A stretch of 64,000 bases of DNA, taken from NCBI GenBank assembly GCA_002221725.1, contig NJFT01000005.1:310001-374000 (forward strand). Direction: 5' to 3'. The translations under genes and the position numbers were made by a program. Below are positions 12,500 through 25,980 of the stretch, in pieces. Origin of the DNA: Scedosporium boydii (taxonomy: Eukaryota > Ascomycota > Sordariomycetes > Microascales > Microascaceae). The notes below the pieces were generated by a model, which made no database searches, had not been told where the DNA came from, and worked only from the letters and a program-made list of their open reading frames with translations. Numbering within the stretch: the stretch's first letter is position 1; each line of letters begins with the position of its first letter.

Positions 12500-15400
12500 A
12501 CTAAGACTTGCACTGGTCAAGTAATCGTCAAAATATCTCGCCGTTGGATTGATTCCCGCTTGGTTGTATATCCGACCGTCTTTTCAGGGCTGCCCTCAGC
12601 TCGATATATCATGCGCCTTATCATTACGTCGAATACCGCAATACACTCCAACCGGGAGGAAGGCGTCGAAAAAGCAACAGGAACCTGCTTCATACGAGTG
12701 GGAGGGCAGTTTCTTGAAATTGAGAGGCACGACCGCCGTCCTGGAGATATCGGGGATACTATTCAAAAGAGAATCATAGTAATAATAACAAAAGTCGCTG
12801 CAAACGGCGTTATTATCACACAAGAGTGCTCAGCAAGCAATAACAACCTGATAAATGAGGTGGCGCTGGGGATGGTGGCAGTCATCAGTGTTGTCTTTGC
12901 TTCTTCGGTATGCACGACAGGGTGGCTTGTGATCAGATCAAAAACCGGTTTCTTGACTCTGCTTTTCTTTTTTTTGCGAAGACGGTTTAATTCAACCTAG
13001 AGGACTGTAAATCCATGAAGTATAAAAATAAAATAACGTCAAGTTGAGGCTTGCTCCATGGTTAAGTTGATGCTTCCAATGGCTTGTTGAGAAAAAGGAG
13101 GACAGGTCCAATTGTCATCCACACTCCGCGTAACCGTAACCTTAACAAGCGCTTAGCAAATCAAACCCCGAGACTTGCATAAGGCGGGCCATCAACGTCC
13201 TGTCCAAAAACAGCTTCAAGCAACGAATGGGCGTAGCGAAGGAGACCAAAAACGATCGGGATCGGTATGCTCTAGATCTGAGACAGGCCTGGCAGTCGCT
13301 CATCGCATTTGTGCTCGGATTCGCAAAGGCCCAGAGAACTAATGAAGTCGCTTAGAGCATGCTGTTTTAAAGAAGCAATTGTTCCCCGCCGAACCCCATC
13401 ACGGGTGTGCAAGTGTCCAAAAAAAGAAGAGAAAAAGTAACTAAAGAAGCCACAAAAAACCAATGTGAACGGCGTCAGCGGCTTAAGCCAGCCGAACCCG
13501 TACGCATAGGCTGCAGGAGGTCTAAACTACTAGTAGAGTTGTGTTGGAAAGAGGGGTGTATATTTCGTCGAGTGTCCAAAAAAAAGAAACAAATGAAAAA
13601 GCAATCACGGTCATAATTGTCTTGAAGCTCGGGCTTCCCCGTGCCTTTGGCGAGGCGTTCGCGCAGGCGTGGGTTTTGTATTAACTTCGCCGAGTCAGGA
13701 TATGTGATCTCCGTTCCCATTGCTCAGAGGAGCGGGTTGGAACATGGCGTCGCGTATTGATAAACGGCGATCATACGGAGGATTCCAGCATCGTTTCTTG
13801 TGACGGTTGGTGATGAGATTGTGTGTCTATGTTTACGACGTGGTCGAGTTTACAAGTACGGCTGGTGTACGACGGTCGGTAGACGAGGCAGGAGATGTGG
13901 GCAGTCCAACTTCAAAGAACCCATGACGTTTTACATCTAACCGCCCAATGTCTATTTTGTTCCCTTGTCCATGATGAGGATTCGCGGCTCCTCCCCCATA
14001 CACCTGGGTGTCGCGAGACTATGAAATGTGCCAGCTGAAGCCCCAGAGCCAACGGTGTTTGCTCCAAAAGGAAAATCCCAATGTGATAAGTATCCGTTTT
14101 TACGTACAACGTACCCCCATCTAACAGCCACCGATTGAGCCCACAAAGAATCCAGAGCCACACACCGTGCTGTTAACCCACCCCAGCGAGATTTGTGTGA
14201 GAAACTAATCCCTCCCCCACCAAAGCCCTTGCTGGGTTGAGCACGGCGTGCCAACCCTCGTAAGCCCCCCTGGTCCAACGACCCTAGTACACCGGGGAAA
14301 GCTATCAATTTGACCCGGCCCCACCTATCCCCCGTTGACGGTACGTACCACACACACGGTTACCAGGATGAAGACACTGCTCTGCCATCCAGTTTTGGGA
14401 CAAACACACAATTGCGGTCCCTCTGCTGCGATTGGCAGGTGTCGACAGGGGTCATTGAAGAGAAAGGTCCAGACGGTCCAAGGGTCGGCAGATAGACATC
14501 GGCACGTGTTCTCTCCCTTGGGCGAAGGAGAACGTGACCCGTGCTCTCTGTGGGTGGGCTTCGCGATTTTGGTTTCGAAGAGAAGAAGGGCTCGTCTCGC
14601 TTTCCTTGTTCCCTCACCGAGGGCATCATGGAACGTCTGGAAGAAGGCGAATACCCCATCCGCCGACCGGTATTTACAAAAATAGGCTCCCCCAGCTGGA
14701 GCGAATGAAAGCTACACGTGACGGGCCGTTTCTCCAGACTCTGTTAGCGAAAAGCCACGACCTGTTGAGTGCGGACGGGTGAACGGAGAACTCCGTCTGG
14801 CGTCAACGAACTAAACCCGACCTGGCGGGAGGAACACGGCAGCAGGAAGCTAACAAACTGCTTTACGACATACGAAGCCCGCAGTTAGGTGAGTAAATGA
14901 GTAAATTATACCGAGTTATATCTTGCTCATCACTTCTCTTTCCTGATCGACAAGACATGTCCACATTATCAATAAAATGACACCTCTAATTTTCCTCACA
15001 TCTGCGCATCTTTTGTGTACCCCTTTTTTACGACCGCACGAATTTCATCGAGTGATTAATTGTGTCCCTCCCCACACCGAGCTGGAAGGGACGCATTGTT
15101 TGTGGTTTACAAGCCCCTGTCGGATCCTCGCTCCCAGAAACCAGGGTGAGCGGTCATGTGCGTTTCGGGTTATTTCGCGTGGGGGTTTCTCGATTCCGAT
15201 TCTAGGAGCCAAGCAATAATCCTAAATGAACAAAGAGAATCTCCTTGTCCTCCCTGATAGAGAAGACAGGACGTGCAAAGGTGTGGCTGGAACCGTTATC
15301 TTAATTGGATGTCGGGTTGCGAAACCCGCGCCCCTTTGTTTGAGCAGCAAGCGATTTCTTTTTCTGTCTCTCTCTCTATCTCTACGAAGGATGTCGTATG

Positions 15401-17033
15401 AAGCGTGTGGGGGTTTGTAAATATCTCGGTCGATGCTGCGGTGTACTTCGTACGCAGAAAGGGGACACAGAAGCGAGGGATGCGAAACATGGGGGATGTT
15501 GAGAGGGACACAAGTGAATCGGCATCTTGCAGTCTGTCCGATCTTTGAGATCTCTTCAGTGCTTTTTCTATCTCGATTTCGTACGATCGGATTTCAAGAG
15601 ACACCCAGAACTGAGTCAGCAAGAAGCTGTTGCGTTACCAGTCGGTAGATCAGGTCGAGATTTTGAGCAGCACTGAGTTGAAGAAAGAGGACTGAGAACC
15701 TGGTTTGGGGGAGGGACGGATGAGTGTGGGTGGGTTGCCAGCCGGGACCAGCCTGACGGGTCTCACATTGATCCTCCAGGATAGACCCGCAGCTGTACTC
15801 CGTACTTTGACGCGATATATTCTGCCCAATCCTATCTGGCTACTTTGTACCAGAACTCGTGGAGTAAAAGCCACTATTAACTTCGTGCATTATTAGGAGA
15901 CAACTTTGAACGGTCGCCGAGCAAGGGTGTCCGATTCTTCCTCCATTCTTCGTCAGTTTTCTCTCGCTGTGGGATATGGTGGTAGCACACGCCCACCCCC
16001 TTCTCCGAAGTAACGGCGAAGAAACATAGCTCGCGAGTCTCAGGCAGGAAGAAAGCCACTTGCAAGGGCTCCGTTGACCGGTTGTCTAGCACTTTCTGGG
16101 TGGATCGATATCCTGGGGGTGGTGGGGGGCAAGGAATGTGGGAAGGAGATCAACCACAATGACGGGATGGACTAAAATACCGATGGGCGCTACTAGTGAA
16201 GTCCATTGTAACAGTATATCAAGATACGGATACTGCACCATTGCCAATATCTGCCCCCGTGGCAGTTTCCCCCGAAGACGGCATCATTTTGCCCCCAAGA
16301 CTCCGAGATGGCGGATGGCGTGCGAATACTAAACATGCTACGAGCACTGTAAAGTCACGCGAGAACCGGGGGCCCTCTCTGGTGGGGGCTTTTTCGCCTG
16401 ACGGTAGAGGGGTAGGGGAAGGATCAATTGATGAACATCGTCCTCTCTTGGTTCGAATGAGGAGGTGTCGTATTGCATCCCCCCGTCGACGCGATTTCCA
16501 ATAACCTCAGTGTCGGGAATGTGATTGATCATTTTGAGCACCTGGAAAATCCAAGTGGGCCCACCGACTCGGCGAGGATCATCGCGACTCGGCGCCTGAC
16601 GAAAGAGGCCTGCTGCACCACCCTCTTTTGGACCCCTCAAAAAAGTTCGAGACAGAAAAGCGAATAAGCGACACCCGCTCGTAAACCCTTAGCGTACATT
16701 ACCGTGATGGCGTTTCTGATCAAAGAGGAAAATGGAAAAGGAAGGAAAAAAGGCCCTGGCATGGGAGTATCGGTATGGGGCCCTTGTAACCCGGAAGCAC
16801 AATCCCTTACTTGCCGGACCTGCCCAACGCACTGGGTCATGCACCGGAACGAACGCTAGCAATTAGCCTCCCTCCTCCCTCAGGCTCACTCCCCCCGAGA
16901 TCTCCCGCTCCATCCCCGTCTCTCTTTCGGCATCTCGAATTTTCTCGCTTCGGCTAAGTCCACCGAGACCTCGTACTTGGGCCCGGTATCCGAGCTAACT
17001 TCGTGATTGAGCAATTTCCACTCCAGATCGCTT

Positions 17034-18851
17034 TACGAAGTACGAGCCGGAGAGCAAGGACGAGTACTTGGTAAGGAACGCGGCGGTTGCCTTTGTGGAG
17101 TCTGGGGGAGGAGAGGCGGTTCCTGCCGCCTCTCTCCACACACCGCGAGACTGTAAACGATATGGGGAATCCGTAACAGGATGAGACATGCATCTTCGGT
17201 GATGGGAGAGCGGGTTTGCTATTAGCCCTTTTGTCAGCTGCTGCTTCTGGCCAAAGACTCCCACATAGCTGTCCATATGACCTTAGAGAAGGGGAAGAAA
17301 ATATGACCAAATTCTCCTATAAATCACATACATTATGCGGCTGAAGAATAATACGGAGTACTCTGCATTAAATATGAGAACATACAGAATCAAGCATCAC
17401 CCTTCCACCGGCAACTTAACCCTAGGGACTCGAACAGGGACCATCATGTTCATTCCTTCAGCTAGCCGTCTGTCCCAGACCTCTGGGTCCTGGCCCCAAC
17501 CCCAGCTCCGGAATCCTGTTCGTAGCACGATCTTACCGTACCTTACAGTTCTAGTCCTGCAAAGATCCGGAAGCAGGACGAAGGGGGTTACGGACGAGAG
17601 TTGAAAAGAGGCAAAGCGCGGTCCTTCAAATTACTTCGTAATCGATAACGCAGGAGTCGTTTAAACGCTTGCAAGCATGTACAAATTACAGAGGGGGCCA
17701 GCCAAGAATCCGTCACCAGAGACCTGGGAGCAGCCAAGCCTGCATTGTTAGGCGGGGAACAGGGGGGCCCAGGACCCGGACCCAGCGGCTGGGAAATTTG
17801 GAAACGAATACAAACTGCCACACCCTTGCAGAAAAAAAGAGCCATCTTGATGGCTGTCAATCGAGAAGGGGAGATCCCGGTCTCGTCTTGAAGGGGGGGA
17901 ACCTGGACTTGCCAAAGCGAAAGCGAAAAAAAAGGGTGCTCTTACGACAGGTCTCCACATGCCGAGGATTGGAGATCCGACCAGGTCTTTCGGGTCAGAG
18001 CTTTCTGAATCGGCAATGTCGGACGGCATTGCGGAAGGAGGAGAGGGCTTGTATTCAATTCGAGAAGATTCACGTCTTAAGACCCAATGCGACACACTTT
18101 TTAATACTGATGGTTGCAAATAATCCCCTAAGGATTGGAGGTGGTGTCGAGATCGGCACTTCATATTTTTTACTGTTCGCGTGAGGAGGGCCGGAGGCGG
18201 ACGAAAGCTCATGATATGTCCAGTCGGCAGATTTAAACCCAAGGCTCGTAAGAAGATGATGCGCACCTTAGCCTCTCCAGAGTGAACTGTCCCAGCGTCT
18301 CTTTACTCCGTACATGCATGGGGTGGATCCGGGAAATAGGAAATTTCGACAAGTCAGAAACAAAGAGGCAAAAGCACTGACTTCGGGCCTGCCCAGCTGA
18401 GGAATGTATCATAACAGCACAATCGTACGAAGCGCGACGTCGTTTACGAAGTAGCGTACTCCGTAGTCCCAATTGATCAAGACCACAAGTACGCATATGC
18501 GTACGGAGTAGAACATGCATGAATATCAACGGGCCTCTCCGGGGTTGACTGCAAGTACGAAGTGGTCATCCAGAAGAAGAGGGGCAAGGAAAAGGAAACA
18601 TCAATCAAATCAGATGTTGCCATCAGATGCAATGCTGGAAATCCCGCCTCGCGTCACCACTTGCTCCGTTCGTCTTCTGCGAAATACTTGGGGTTTCTTG
18701 TTCCATTCTGTAAGCGAGGGTCCGTTTCTGCGACAGGTGCTCACCAATGATTTGCCGAGACGCTCATAGACAAATTGATGCTGCGCCGCTGCTTGATGAC
18801 GAAAAGGGAGCGTTTAGTTTGTTTGCCGACTGTTGTGGCGCATACGAAGTA
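17034..18851. repeat. Cluster of eight TACGRAGTA words
   Basis: Exact TACGAAGTA or TACGGAGTA (either strand) occurs at 17,034, 17,352, 17,632, 18,304, 18,445, 18,457, 18,502 and 18,843. Near-matches lie at 18,425 and 18,555. The 18,502 copy overlaps a perfect 16-base palindrome at 18,489-18,504 (half-site GTACGCAT). No coding sequence is evident here. This is the densest patch of the window-wide motif. Whether it is a protein-binding array or a by-product of motif spread is unknown. Confidence 0.7.
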
Positions 18852-19778
18852 GTTGATCTGGGGATCGTCTCTGACTCGAAATTACACGAATTCAGTTGTC
18901 ATCATGAATAGTGACTAGCAAACGTACAGCAAACATTGATATAGCAATTCGCAGGGAGCTGCTGTCGGATCGTTGGTTCCGTCATGAAGAGGCGCATCGA
19001 CCAGACATGGAAACAGGCTGCCAACCAACGGCAGCGAGTGATTGCCAGGTGACAAGGCAGAAGAGTCAGCTGCAGCTGTGCGTGAAGGGAGAAGCCATCC
19101 AGAGCCTTTGAAAGCCATCCGAAGCCATGCAAACGTCAGAACGTGAGTTGGCAAACATGACATTTTGGTAATATGATCAGTCAAGCCTTCCAATCGAACT
19201 CAATTCAACCCCCACGTCTATTTTTTTGCTCATCGTTTGCCTGCTCCCAGCAACCGAAGAAAGCAGTGGGGGACCGTTTACAAGCAAAACCGATTGGGGC
19301 CTTTGGAGAACCTCTCTGAACAATGCCTTGTCTTTCCACGAGTCAATCGAGGACTAACATCGTCACTCACAATCATCTGACCCTTCCTAGTTTAGTAGTC
19401 GTTGGCGATTGTCTCTGGAATAAGCGCCTCGTCTAGTTTCTGATCCGCCGTACCTGTAATACAAGCCATCGTTCAATCTCGATCGGTCTTACACTGGGAC
19501 ACCGGAGCTGGAGTGGGTACGCTGTATTCAGTGCAACCTCTACCTGTCTTCAAGCTTATTGTCCTGGCGATGATCCCTTGGTACCAGGGCAAGATAAAGA
19601 ACAGAATGAATACACAGGCAGTCATGGTTTGTTTGCGAGAACAACATCCCAGTACTCTGTAAGCCTCCTCAACACCTTGTACCTGTTCATAACGCGGGTG
19701 AGATTGAGGGGTCAAGCCACCGTAAGGACCTGGCAGCCAATCGATATTCTCTGGGGTCTCCAGCCACTGAGGTTGAGC

Positions 19779-19805
19779 GGTTCGGAGGGTTCGGAGGGTT
19801 CGGAG
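19779..19805. repeat. Three tandem 9-base units (GGTTCGGAG)
   Basis: Three perfect head-to-tail copies of GGTTCGGAG lie in a gene-free region. I see no further copies adjacent. Confidence 0.9.
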
Positions 19806-22651
19806 CTCGGGCGATTGACTACCGGGGGGGGCACTGGCCCACAGCTTCTGTCTGGGTCTCAGGGCGATGGCATCAGCGAGAGGTCAGGTGCTGACATAGC
19901 AGCGAATCACTGGTAGTCGCATGAGAGGAGACCCATTGATGTGCAGGCTCAGCACTGATGTAAACAGACGATAGCGCGATATTGCCTATTTCACTGGTCG
20001 ATAATCACCAGGAACTGTAGGCAGCAACAAGGTTGGCTCCTACTAAGTTGATGGGGAAAAAGGGCTTGAACGTCAAGCTTATCCCCTCAAGCTTGCGCTC
20101 CTTGCCATGATGCTTACGAAGTACACAAGGGCAGGGCGACTAGAGGAAAGGAGGGAGTGGCTGGTAGAAATGTCACAACCGTATCACGAGGTCGTCTCTT
20201 GACCACTGATGTCGACCACGCACGTCTCAATATCGAGGATGGACGGGATGAGAAACTCGCCCATCTGATTCGATTACAATTGAGACTCGCCAGCAAATCA
20301 CCGTTATTAAAACACATTCATAGGTGATCAGGGCTCATCTGCACCAAGATGACAGGAAATGAAGCAATCATCATCGCAATGCTATCCGATCACTTGCCAT
20401 TTTGCAGGTGCTGGGAGGGTTGGAAAAAAAGAATAATATCCAATGGCTCTTTTGTTTCTTTTCATTCCCGTTCATCCATTTCGCCGTCTATTCCGTCGAG
20501 TCACGTTCTCTTTCATCGTCCACAAGAATGAGCATAATGGGCAGATCGTTTCGCAGTTGGACCCCGTGATCTTCTCAACTTGTGGGACTCGGCCCTTATA
20601 ACAGGGGAAAATATAGTTTAGATTCAACGACCGTTTACCCCCGGTTCAACGGGGTCATTGAACCAAGGGATCTGTTGATTCATTCATTCCGCCGAATTGA
20701 AGGTATCTGGACGTTTGCGGGAAGACGGGTCCGTCAACCACGGCAAGGCCCCCGATCTTTCTTATCGTGACATGTTAATCAATGGGGAGTGGGAAGGTGG
20801 TCACGATTAATACCCTGCTGAGGAGGGCTCAATTACGGGTATAACCAACTACCCCAGACTTTGTTTGCTTGAGGCCCTGGCTCTCCTCATCAGTTTTCCG
20901 TACACTATTGACGACGGTGTTGTTCTTCGCTCATTAACCAAATTACTTGGTCCTCTTTTCTCCATCACCTGCGCACCTAAACTGATGGTTAGGGCTCCGA
21001 GAGGCTTGTGCCACAGCGCCGGCGCAATTTGCTGTTTCGTCCCGCGTCCCGTGATGAGCATTGCCTTTTCCTCAGGCCCAAAGTGGTATCGATGGGAAAA
21101 TCCGTTCATGCCCAACTAGGAAGGGCTCAACTTTACCAAGTCCTAAAGTGACGTGGCTGCTTTGGGTAGTAGGACCGTTTTCCGACAATCAGGAAAATAA
21201 CGGTTTCGGCTCCGGGACCACCTTGTCAGGTTCGGTACCTCCTCGCCCAAGTTGGCAGCAAGTGGTTACCATAAGAGTTGACAAACTATCGTAAACTAGT
21301 CCGAATTGGGAAACCCCGTCAAGCGAGGTCGGTTGTTCTCCTCTTCGGCTCTTTCTCCTCAGTTCAGAATAACGGTGCATTGGCTATCCTCCCTCAGCCG
21401 CGCTCAGGACCTCATCGCTTGCTTCCCCGAACCAGAGTTTGACTCGCTTTTTCTTTTGCAAAGCAATACTTCGTACTCGGTATCTTCTTCCCCTCCTCCT
21501 CATACCGTTACGACTTCGCGGTGAAGTATGATTCTTGCCCCCCATCAACCCGAAAAGTTCCGCAACGAGTCGGGGGAAAAAAGAAGTAAAAAAAAGCTCG
21601 TGTCAAAGTCCCGTTTAGTCTTGTAAGGCAGTTCAATTGATTCGGTGGCCTACCCTACAAAGTACAAATATGCCCCAGCCGATCAATTCGTTTCCATTTC
21701 CTTTTTTTGCCTTTACGGAGTTCGACAATACTACCGAGGCCCATAGCTCCACTGTTCCGAGAGATGAAGTCCCTTTAAATTTGCAGTATCCACGTGCTTG
21801 GAGAACGGAGATACCGCCACCCAATCCGAGCATAGGTATTATCACAAGGACCACACAAACGTATTACCGTCGGGAATACTCTGGCCTAATCCCTGGAGGG
21901 GGCGTGACTCTTTCGCGTTCCACCCCGTTCTCCACCCCACCTTACGAAAAAGCCACCCCCTTCCTTTTCGGCACCCCCATCCACATTCACACCCCATCAT
22001 TTCACACCCCCGTGTCGACCATACACCCCACACACCTCCACCCCCTGTACGAAGTAGTGGGATACGGAGTTACTAGTGACTTCCCCCTCTCCAGCACACC
22101 GCGTCTTTCACTTCCACTCCGCCGCCCACACACACCCCAGGAATAGTGGGTTCAGCTTCTACTAGCAGATCCTCAAGATAGATAACTACCTTCCACCCCC
22201 ATTTCGTTCCATACTCTTCTCCCCTCAACCCGCATACACCCAAACCACAACTTGGCCAACTTGCGAAAATACGCATCTTTCGACATTCCCAGTCACATTT
22301 GTCGGACGATAGCATCGAACAGAAGAGCAATTCACAGTAGCCGACCTCGAACTCTGCCCTAATCCACTTACACAACGCCGGCACTCTCTCTCCCCTCCCC
22401 TCACCACCGCCGGACGACACAAGCGCACGACCAAGACATCGTCAGCCATCTCCCGAGATCAATCTCTTAACTCTTACACTTCGCTCTGGTGCCGATATTC
22501 CCTCTGCGGAAAACGCTGTGTGATCGTTCGTAACTCGATCACCTACTCACCCTTGCCTTCGAAGGGCACTCGCAAATCTCAAACCACCATCACATCACCT
22601 GAAAAGCGTTCGCCTTCTGCTCGGTTGTTCGAGCAGTCTCATATCGGCAAC

Positions 22652-24374
22652 ATGCCTTTCCAATTAGATACCCCCGTCCTCACTGTGGATACAGGAATAA
22701 TACACAAGGTTGACGCCGGAAACCCGCAAACTCTCTACGACATGTGGATTGGTGAGTCCATTAGCCCCAATGGTCAATGTGTCATTTATATGCTAATCCA
22801 TTACCACAGTTTTCTCCAGATGTGCCGACTCAGTTCAGAACGGCAGGAGATTGGAATACATGTGCTGGCGCTACTGGAACAGGGCAACCATGCTTCACCG
22901 GCCCGAGTCTGCCCCTGCCGGCGTGTCCCAGAGCGCTCCCCAACCCATCCCCTCAGTCTCGTCAGTCCCCGACATGCCTCAACTATCTAAGAGTGTCGAT
23001 TCGGCTCCCGATGACGAGGCTAGTGACTTCACCGCACAATCTTCCCCCGTCGACATCCGACCAAGGATATCTCGACAGGACTCTTGCGGCAGCAGGCGGG
23101 ACAGGACTCCCAGGTCAGAAGAGTTTGAGAAGCTATTCGTCTCGATTATCAAGGAACAGGAGCCTGGCCTTCGGCGGAGCGCACCTTCTCGTCTGCCACC
23201 TGCGGCGGCTCTCGAGCGATCGGGATCTACCACTACCGAGGAGGCGGCTTCACAAGCCTCGGAGGATGCCATCTCCGAAGCCTCTCCGCAGACCTCACCC
23301 GACACATCCTTCCACACCACCACTGTTACTCGTGGCTTCCACCCAGCGACCAGCGTCACGTTCGAGCAACCCAGCAGCGTTCCCCAGAGCTCACCTGGTT
23401 CAGTAATGGAACCCACTTCGGTGCCTCGCAGGAAGCACGTCGGCGCCACCTTCACCTGCGGTGCTTCTAGCTCTTCGAGCGAACACCAAAGTCTGCCCAT
23501 CAGGAAGACTTTGCCCAAGCCTAGGCAACCCGTATCCTTCCAGATTGGAACCTCGGGGTCCTCTGAGGAGGAGAGTTCTCTGACCACGGCTCTTCAAAAG
23601 TCGCGCTCTGGTCCCCTCTCGGGCCTGAAGAAGCAGGCCACCGTCCAACACTTCCCTAGGACTCATGAATCGAGTGCTATCGAGGATGACGATACCGAGT
23701 GCGACGACGTTGACGAGAGCGCCATCGATGACGATGAGGATGACTCTGATTGGGAAGATTCTGATGAAGTGAGTGGCAAATCGAGCATCGATGACAAGAC
23801 GTATTTCAAGCGAGTCGACTCCACTGCCCAACTCGTCTCCCGCCGATCTCTCATTACCCTCGGCCTCGAGGCCACGGAGCGGCAAAGGCGGCTTGGCAAC
23901 TCCGCCTCCCAATCGACCTCGGCCCTCCACCGCTCTCGCGGACCCCAGGCTGGCCAATGTGCCATGGGATCCCCCAACGACTCTGACGAGTCCCCCTTGA
24001 TGATGAAGAGGGGCAGCCGCGTTAATCAGCTCAAGCCTATCAGGGAAGTCCCCAGGACGGGTGCGCAGCCCATCATGGCTCCTCCCGCTCAGAACCACTT
24101 CCCCGCCGCGCTCTCCCCCCGAACCACCCGACGACACATGCTCGCCACCGAGTTGACCGAGTCCCTCCGCCGACACCTTCTCTGGGAACGACAACAGAAG
24201 TCATCGACCGCTAATGCCGTGCTCAAGCGGAGGCACACATCTCACGACGTGGCGAACCTCAAGCAGTACCCCGAAAAGGCCTACATGGACAAGTCGGAGG
24301 ATGCGAACTCCAGCAGCTGGAACCAGTACTTCACGAAGGAGGCCTTCAACGGATATCATTCGAAGGGCTGGTAA
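22652..24374 (+). CDS. DUF1752 (AreA GATA-like) / DUF3295 regulator, Mks1-like
   Basis: Two exons (22,652-22,751 and 22,810-24,374) joined by a 58-nt GTGAGT...CACAG intron give 554 residues. The join restores a textbook DUF1752 motif at residues 29-58 (LYDMW, then NGRRLEYMCWRYW). This module is found at the N-terminus of AreA-type GATA factors and of the Mks1/Ras-cAMP regulator group. The middle is Ser/Pro-rich and probably disordered. A strongly acidic tract lies at about 320-356 (DDDEDDSDWEDSDE). The C-terminus (ELTESLRRHLLWER and the final WNQYFTKEAFNGYHSKGW) fits DUF3295. No zinc finger is present, so it is not itself a GATA factor. By family it is probably a nutrient or retrograde-signalling regulator acting through protein contacts, but function is unproven for filamentous members. 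The start is the first ATG in frame after a C/T-rich leader. A long gene-free upstream region is common for such regulators. Confidence 0.9.
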
Positions 24375-25962
24375 ATTTTGCGCCTAATTTTCTCGCCTTC
24401 TCCTGGTCATGCTTTGAACAGCCATGACCGTGTACATTTTCTCACGGGATGACGAGCCACACTATCCTCGATATTCCTCGAACATGCATACTCTACAGTT
24501 TAGCGTTGCATCTACTTTTATGGCGAGGCTGCATTTCAGCGACTTTTTTTTCCCATTATTTTATTGGTCGTTTAGTTTTCTGTTTTATTCGCACCTTGGT
24601 GGCGTTTATTCTTTTACCACTCTCATATGATACCACGGTCTAGGGTCTTCATGGTTTTCTTTCGCATATCATGTTTCTTCTTTTTACCAAAGCTCAGGTC
24701 TATACGAATGGGTCAAAGTCATTGTCTGGGCCGACATTGACAGTTGTGTCTTATTATTTGTCTTTTTTTACAAAAGAGGAAGACGGGTCATACCATCGAG
24801 GGCGACCTCGTTGCTTTTTTTTCGACGAGATGGAGGATGCGTACGAAAGAGGGAAAAAAGCAAATGAGGAGAAGAAAAGAAGCAAGAAAAGGGCTTAAAA
24901 GTCAGTGGATGATTCAAAGGGCAAAGAGAAAAGCGAGGAAGATACAGGGATGATGGTGATGATGATGATGAACGGAAGAAGGAGGAAAAGAAAAAAAAAG
25001 AAAACGAAAAACGAACTTAAAACAAAACCCGCCTAAAGATCAAAAAAGCCCTGAGCCCAAAAAACAATGGAAAATGACCTAAAGAGCTATCAAAAACATG
25101 AATAAAACAATGATAAAAAATTTTGTATGTGCCTACCTCTTGCTTGTGAAGTGAAGTTAAAAGTGTTTTGTCTGCCTTGTTTGTAATGAGGGCAGTCTTA
25201 GTAGGCGTACAGAGCATCAACTGAAAGATTGACTGCAAGGACATGGCAGACAAGTCAACTACAATTGTAATCACGAGGCCCGAATACAAAGGAGTTAGAT
25301 TCCAGTATCCAGGGGATTTTTACATATTGGTCTACCCTGAAGTTACAAGTATAACAGTCAATTATAGCTGGCTATTCTCTTTCACTAACCACATGCTCCT
25401 GTCACGCCCATTCCTCTCTTTCGCAGGGGACGGAACTCAGGACCGAAAACAGCGAAAAGGATCATGGGAAGGGGGGAAGGGGGGGTGGCGGAAACTTGGG
25501 GGCGACAAAACCCCGGAGAAGGGACGCGATTGAGGGGGAGGTGGATTAAGATCTTCCTTCTCCCTGGTTTCGGTAGATGATATATTAAGGGTGTGTGGAA
25601 AGAGGCTGAGACGGGCAAAGGAGACGACATCAATCAATTCTCGAGGGCGTGTATTAACTGCCGCGGGTTTAATATTATGGTTACGGCGTCTTAAGAGAGG
25701 GGCAGGAAAGAAAGGCATTTTTCGGCGCATTGCCGGGGGACGGCATTGGGGGCCAAAGAATAGGCGAGGCAGAGGATTTTCCTTAGCTTTCCGTTCTTTT
25801 CTTTTCGATGGAGGCTTCCTTTTTATGGGCGGCTTGTTAATGATAGGGGTGAGTCTTTGAAAAGGGTGTAAGAGATCAATGTCGGGCGCGGATCCCGAAT
25901 CAGGGGACTCTGGGGAAAGCAAAGGCGCTGGCGTAAGAACATTGCAGCGTTCCTTTGGAATT

Positions 25963-25980
25963 CACTGAATCAATTCAGTG
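25963..25980. repeat. Inverted repeat, 8-base arms, 2-base spacer
   Basis: CACTGAAT, then CA, then ATTCAGTG. It is a near-perfect dyad in a gene-free region. The spacer is too short for a stable hairpin, so if functional it would more likely be a dimeric protein-binding site. No copy was noticed elsewhere. Confidence 0.6.

Larger units (their letters stand above)
1..22651. other. Gene-poor stretch upstream of the DUF1752 regulator
   Basis: I find no supportable gene in these 22.6 kb. Open frames reach about 200 codons at most. They begin at non-ATG codons, show no recognisable domain, and have competing frames of similar length on the other strand. Base composition is balanced, so this is not an AT-rich, RIP-eroded transposon graveyard. 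It holds two G runs, a CA microsatellite, a 9-base minisatellite at 19,779, many TACGRAGTA words and several TCAATTGA palindromes. The last 0.7 kb (about 21,940-22,640) is strongly C/T-rich and is probably promoter and 5' leader of the regulator that starts at 22,652. Unrecognised short genes or long non-coding RNAs cannot be excluded. Confidence 0.6.

Noticed and set aside
12464..13000. Open frame of 178 codons starting beside the G19 run
   Set aside because: The N-terminus is just the homopolymer translated as glycine; no domain and low-complexity end.
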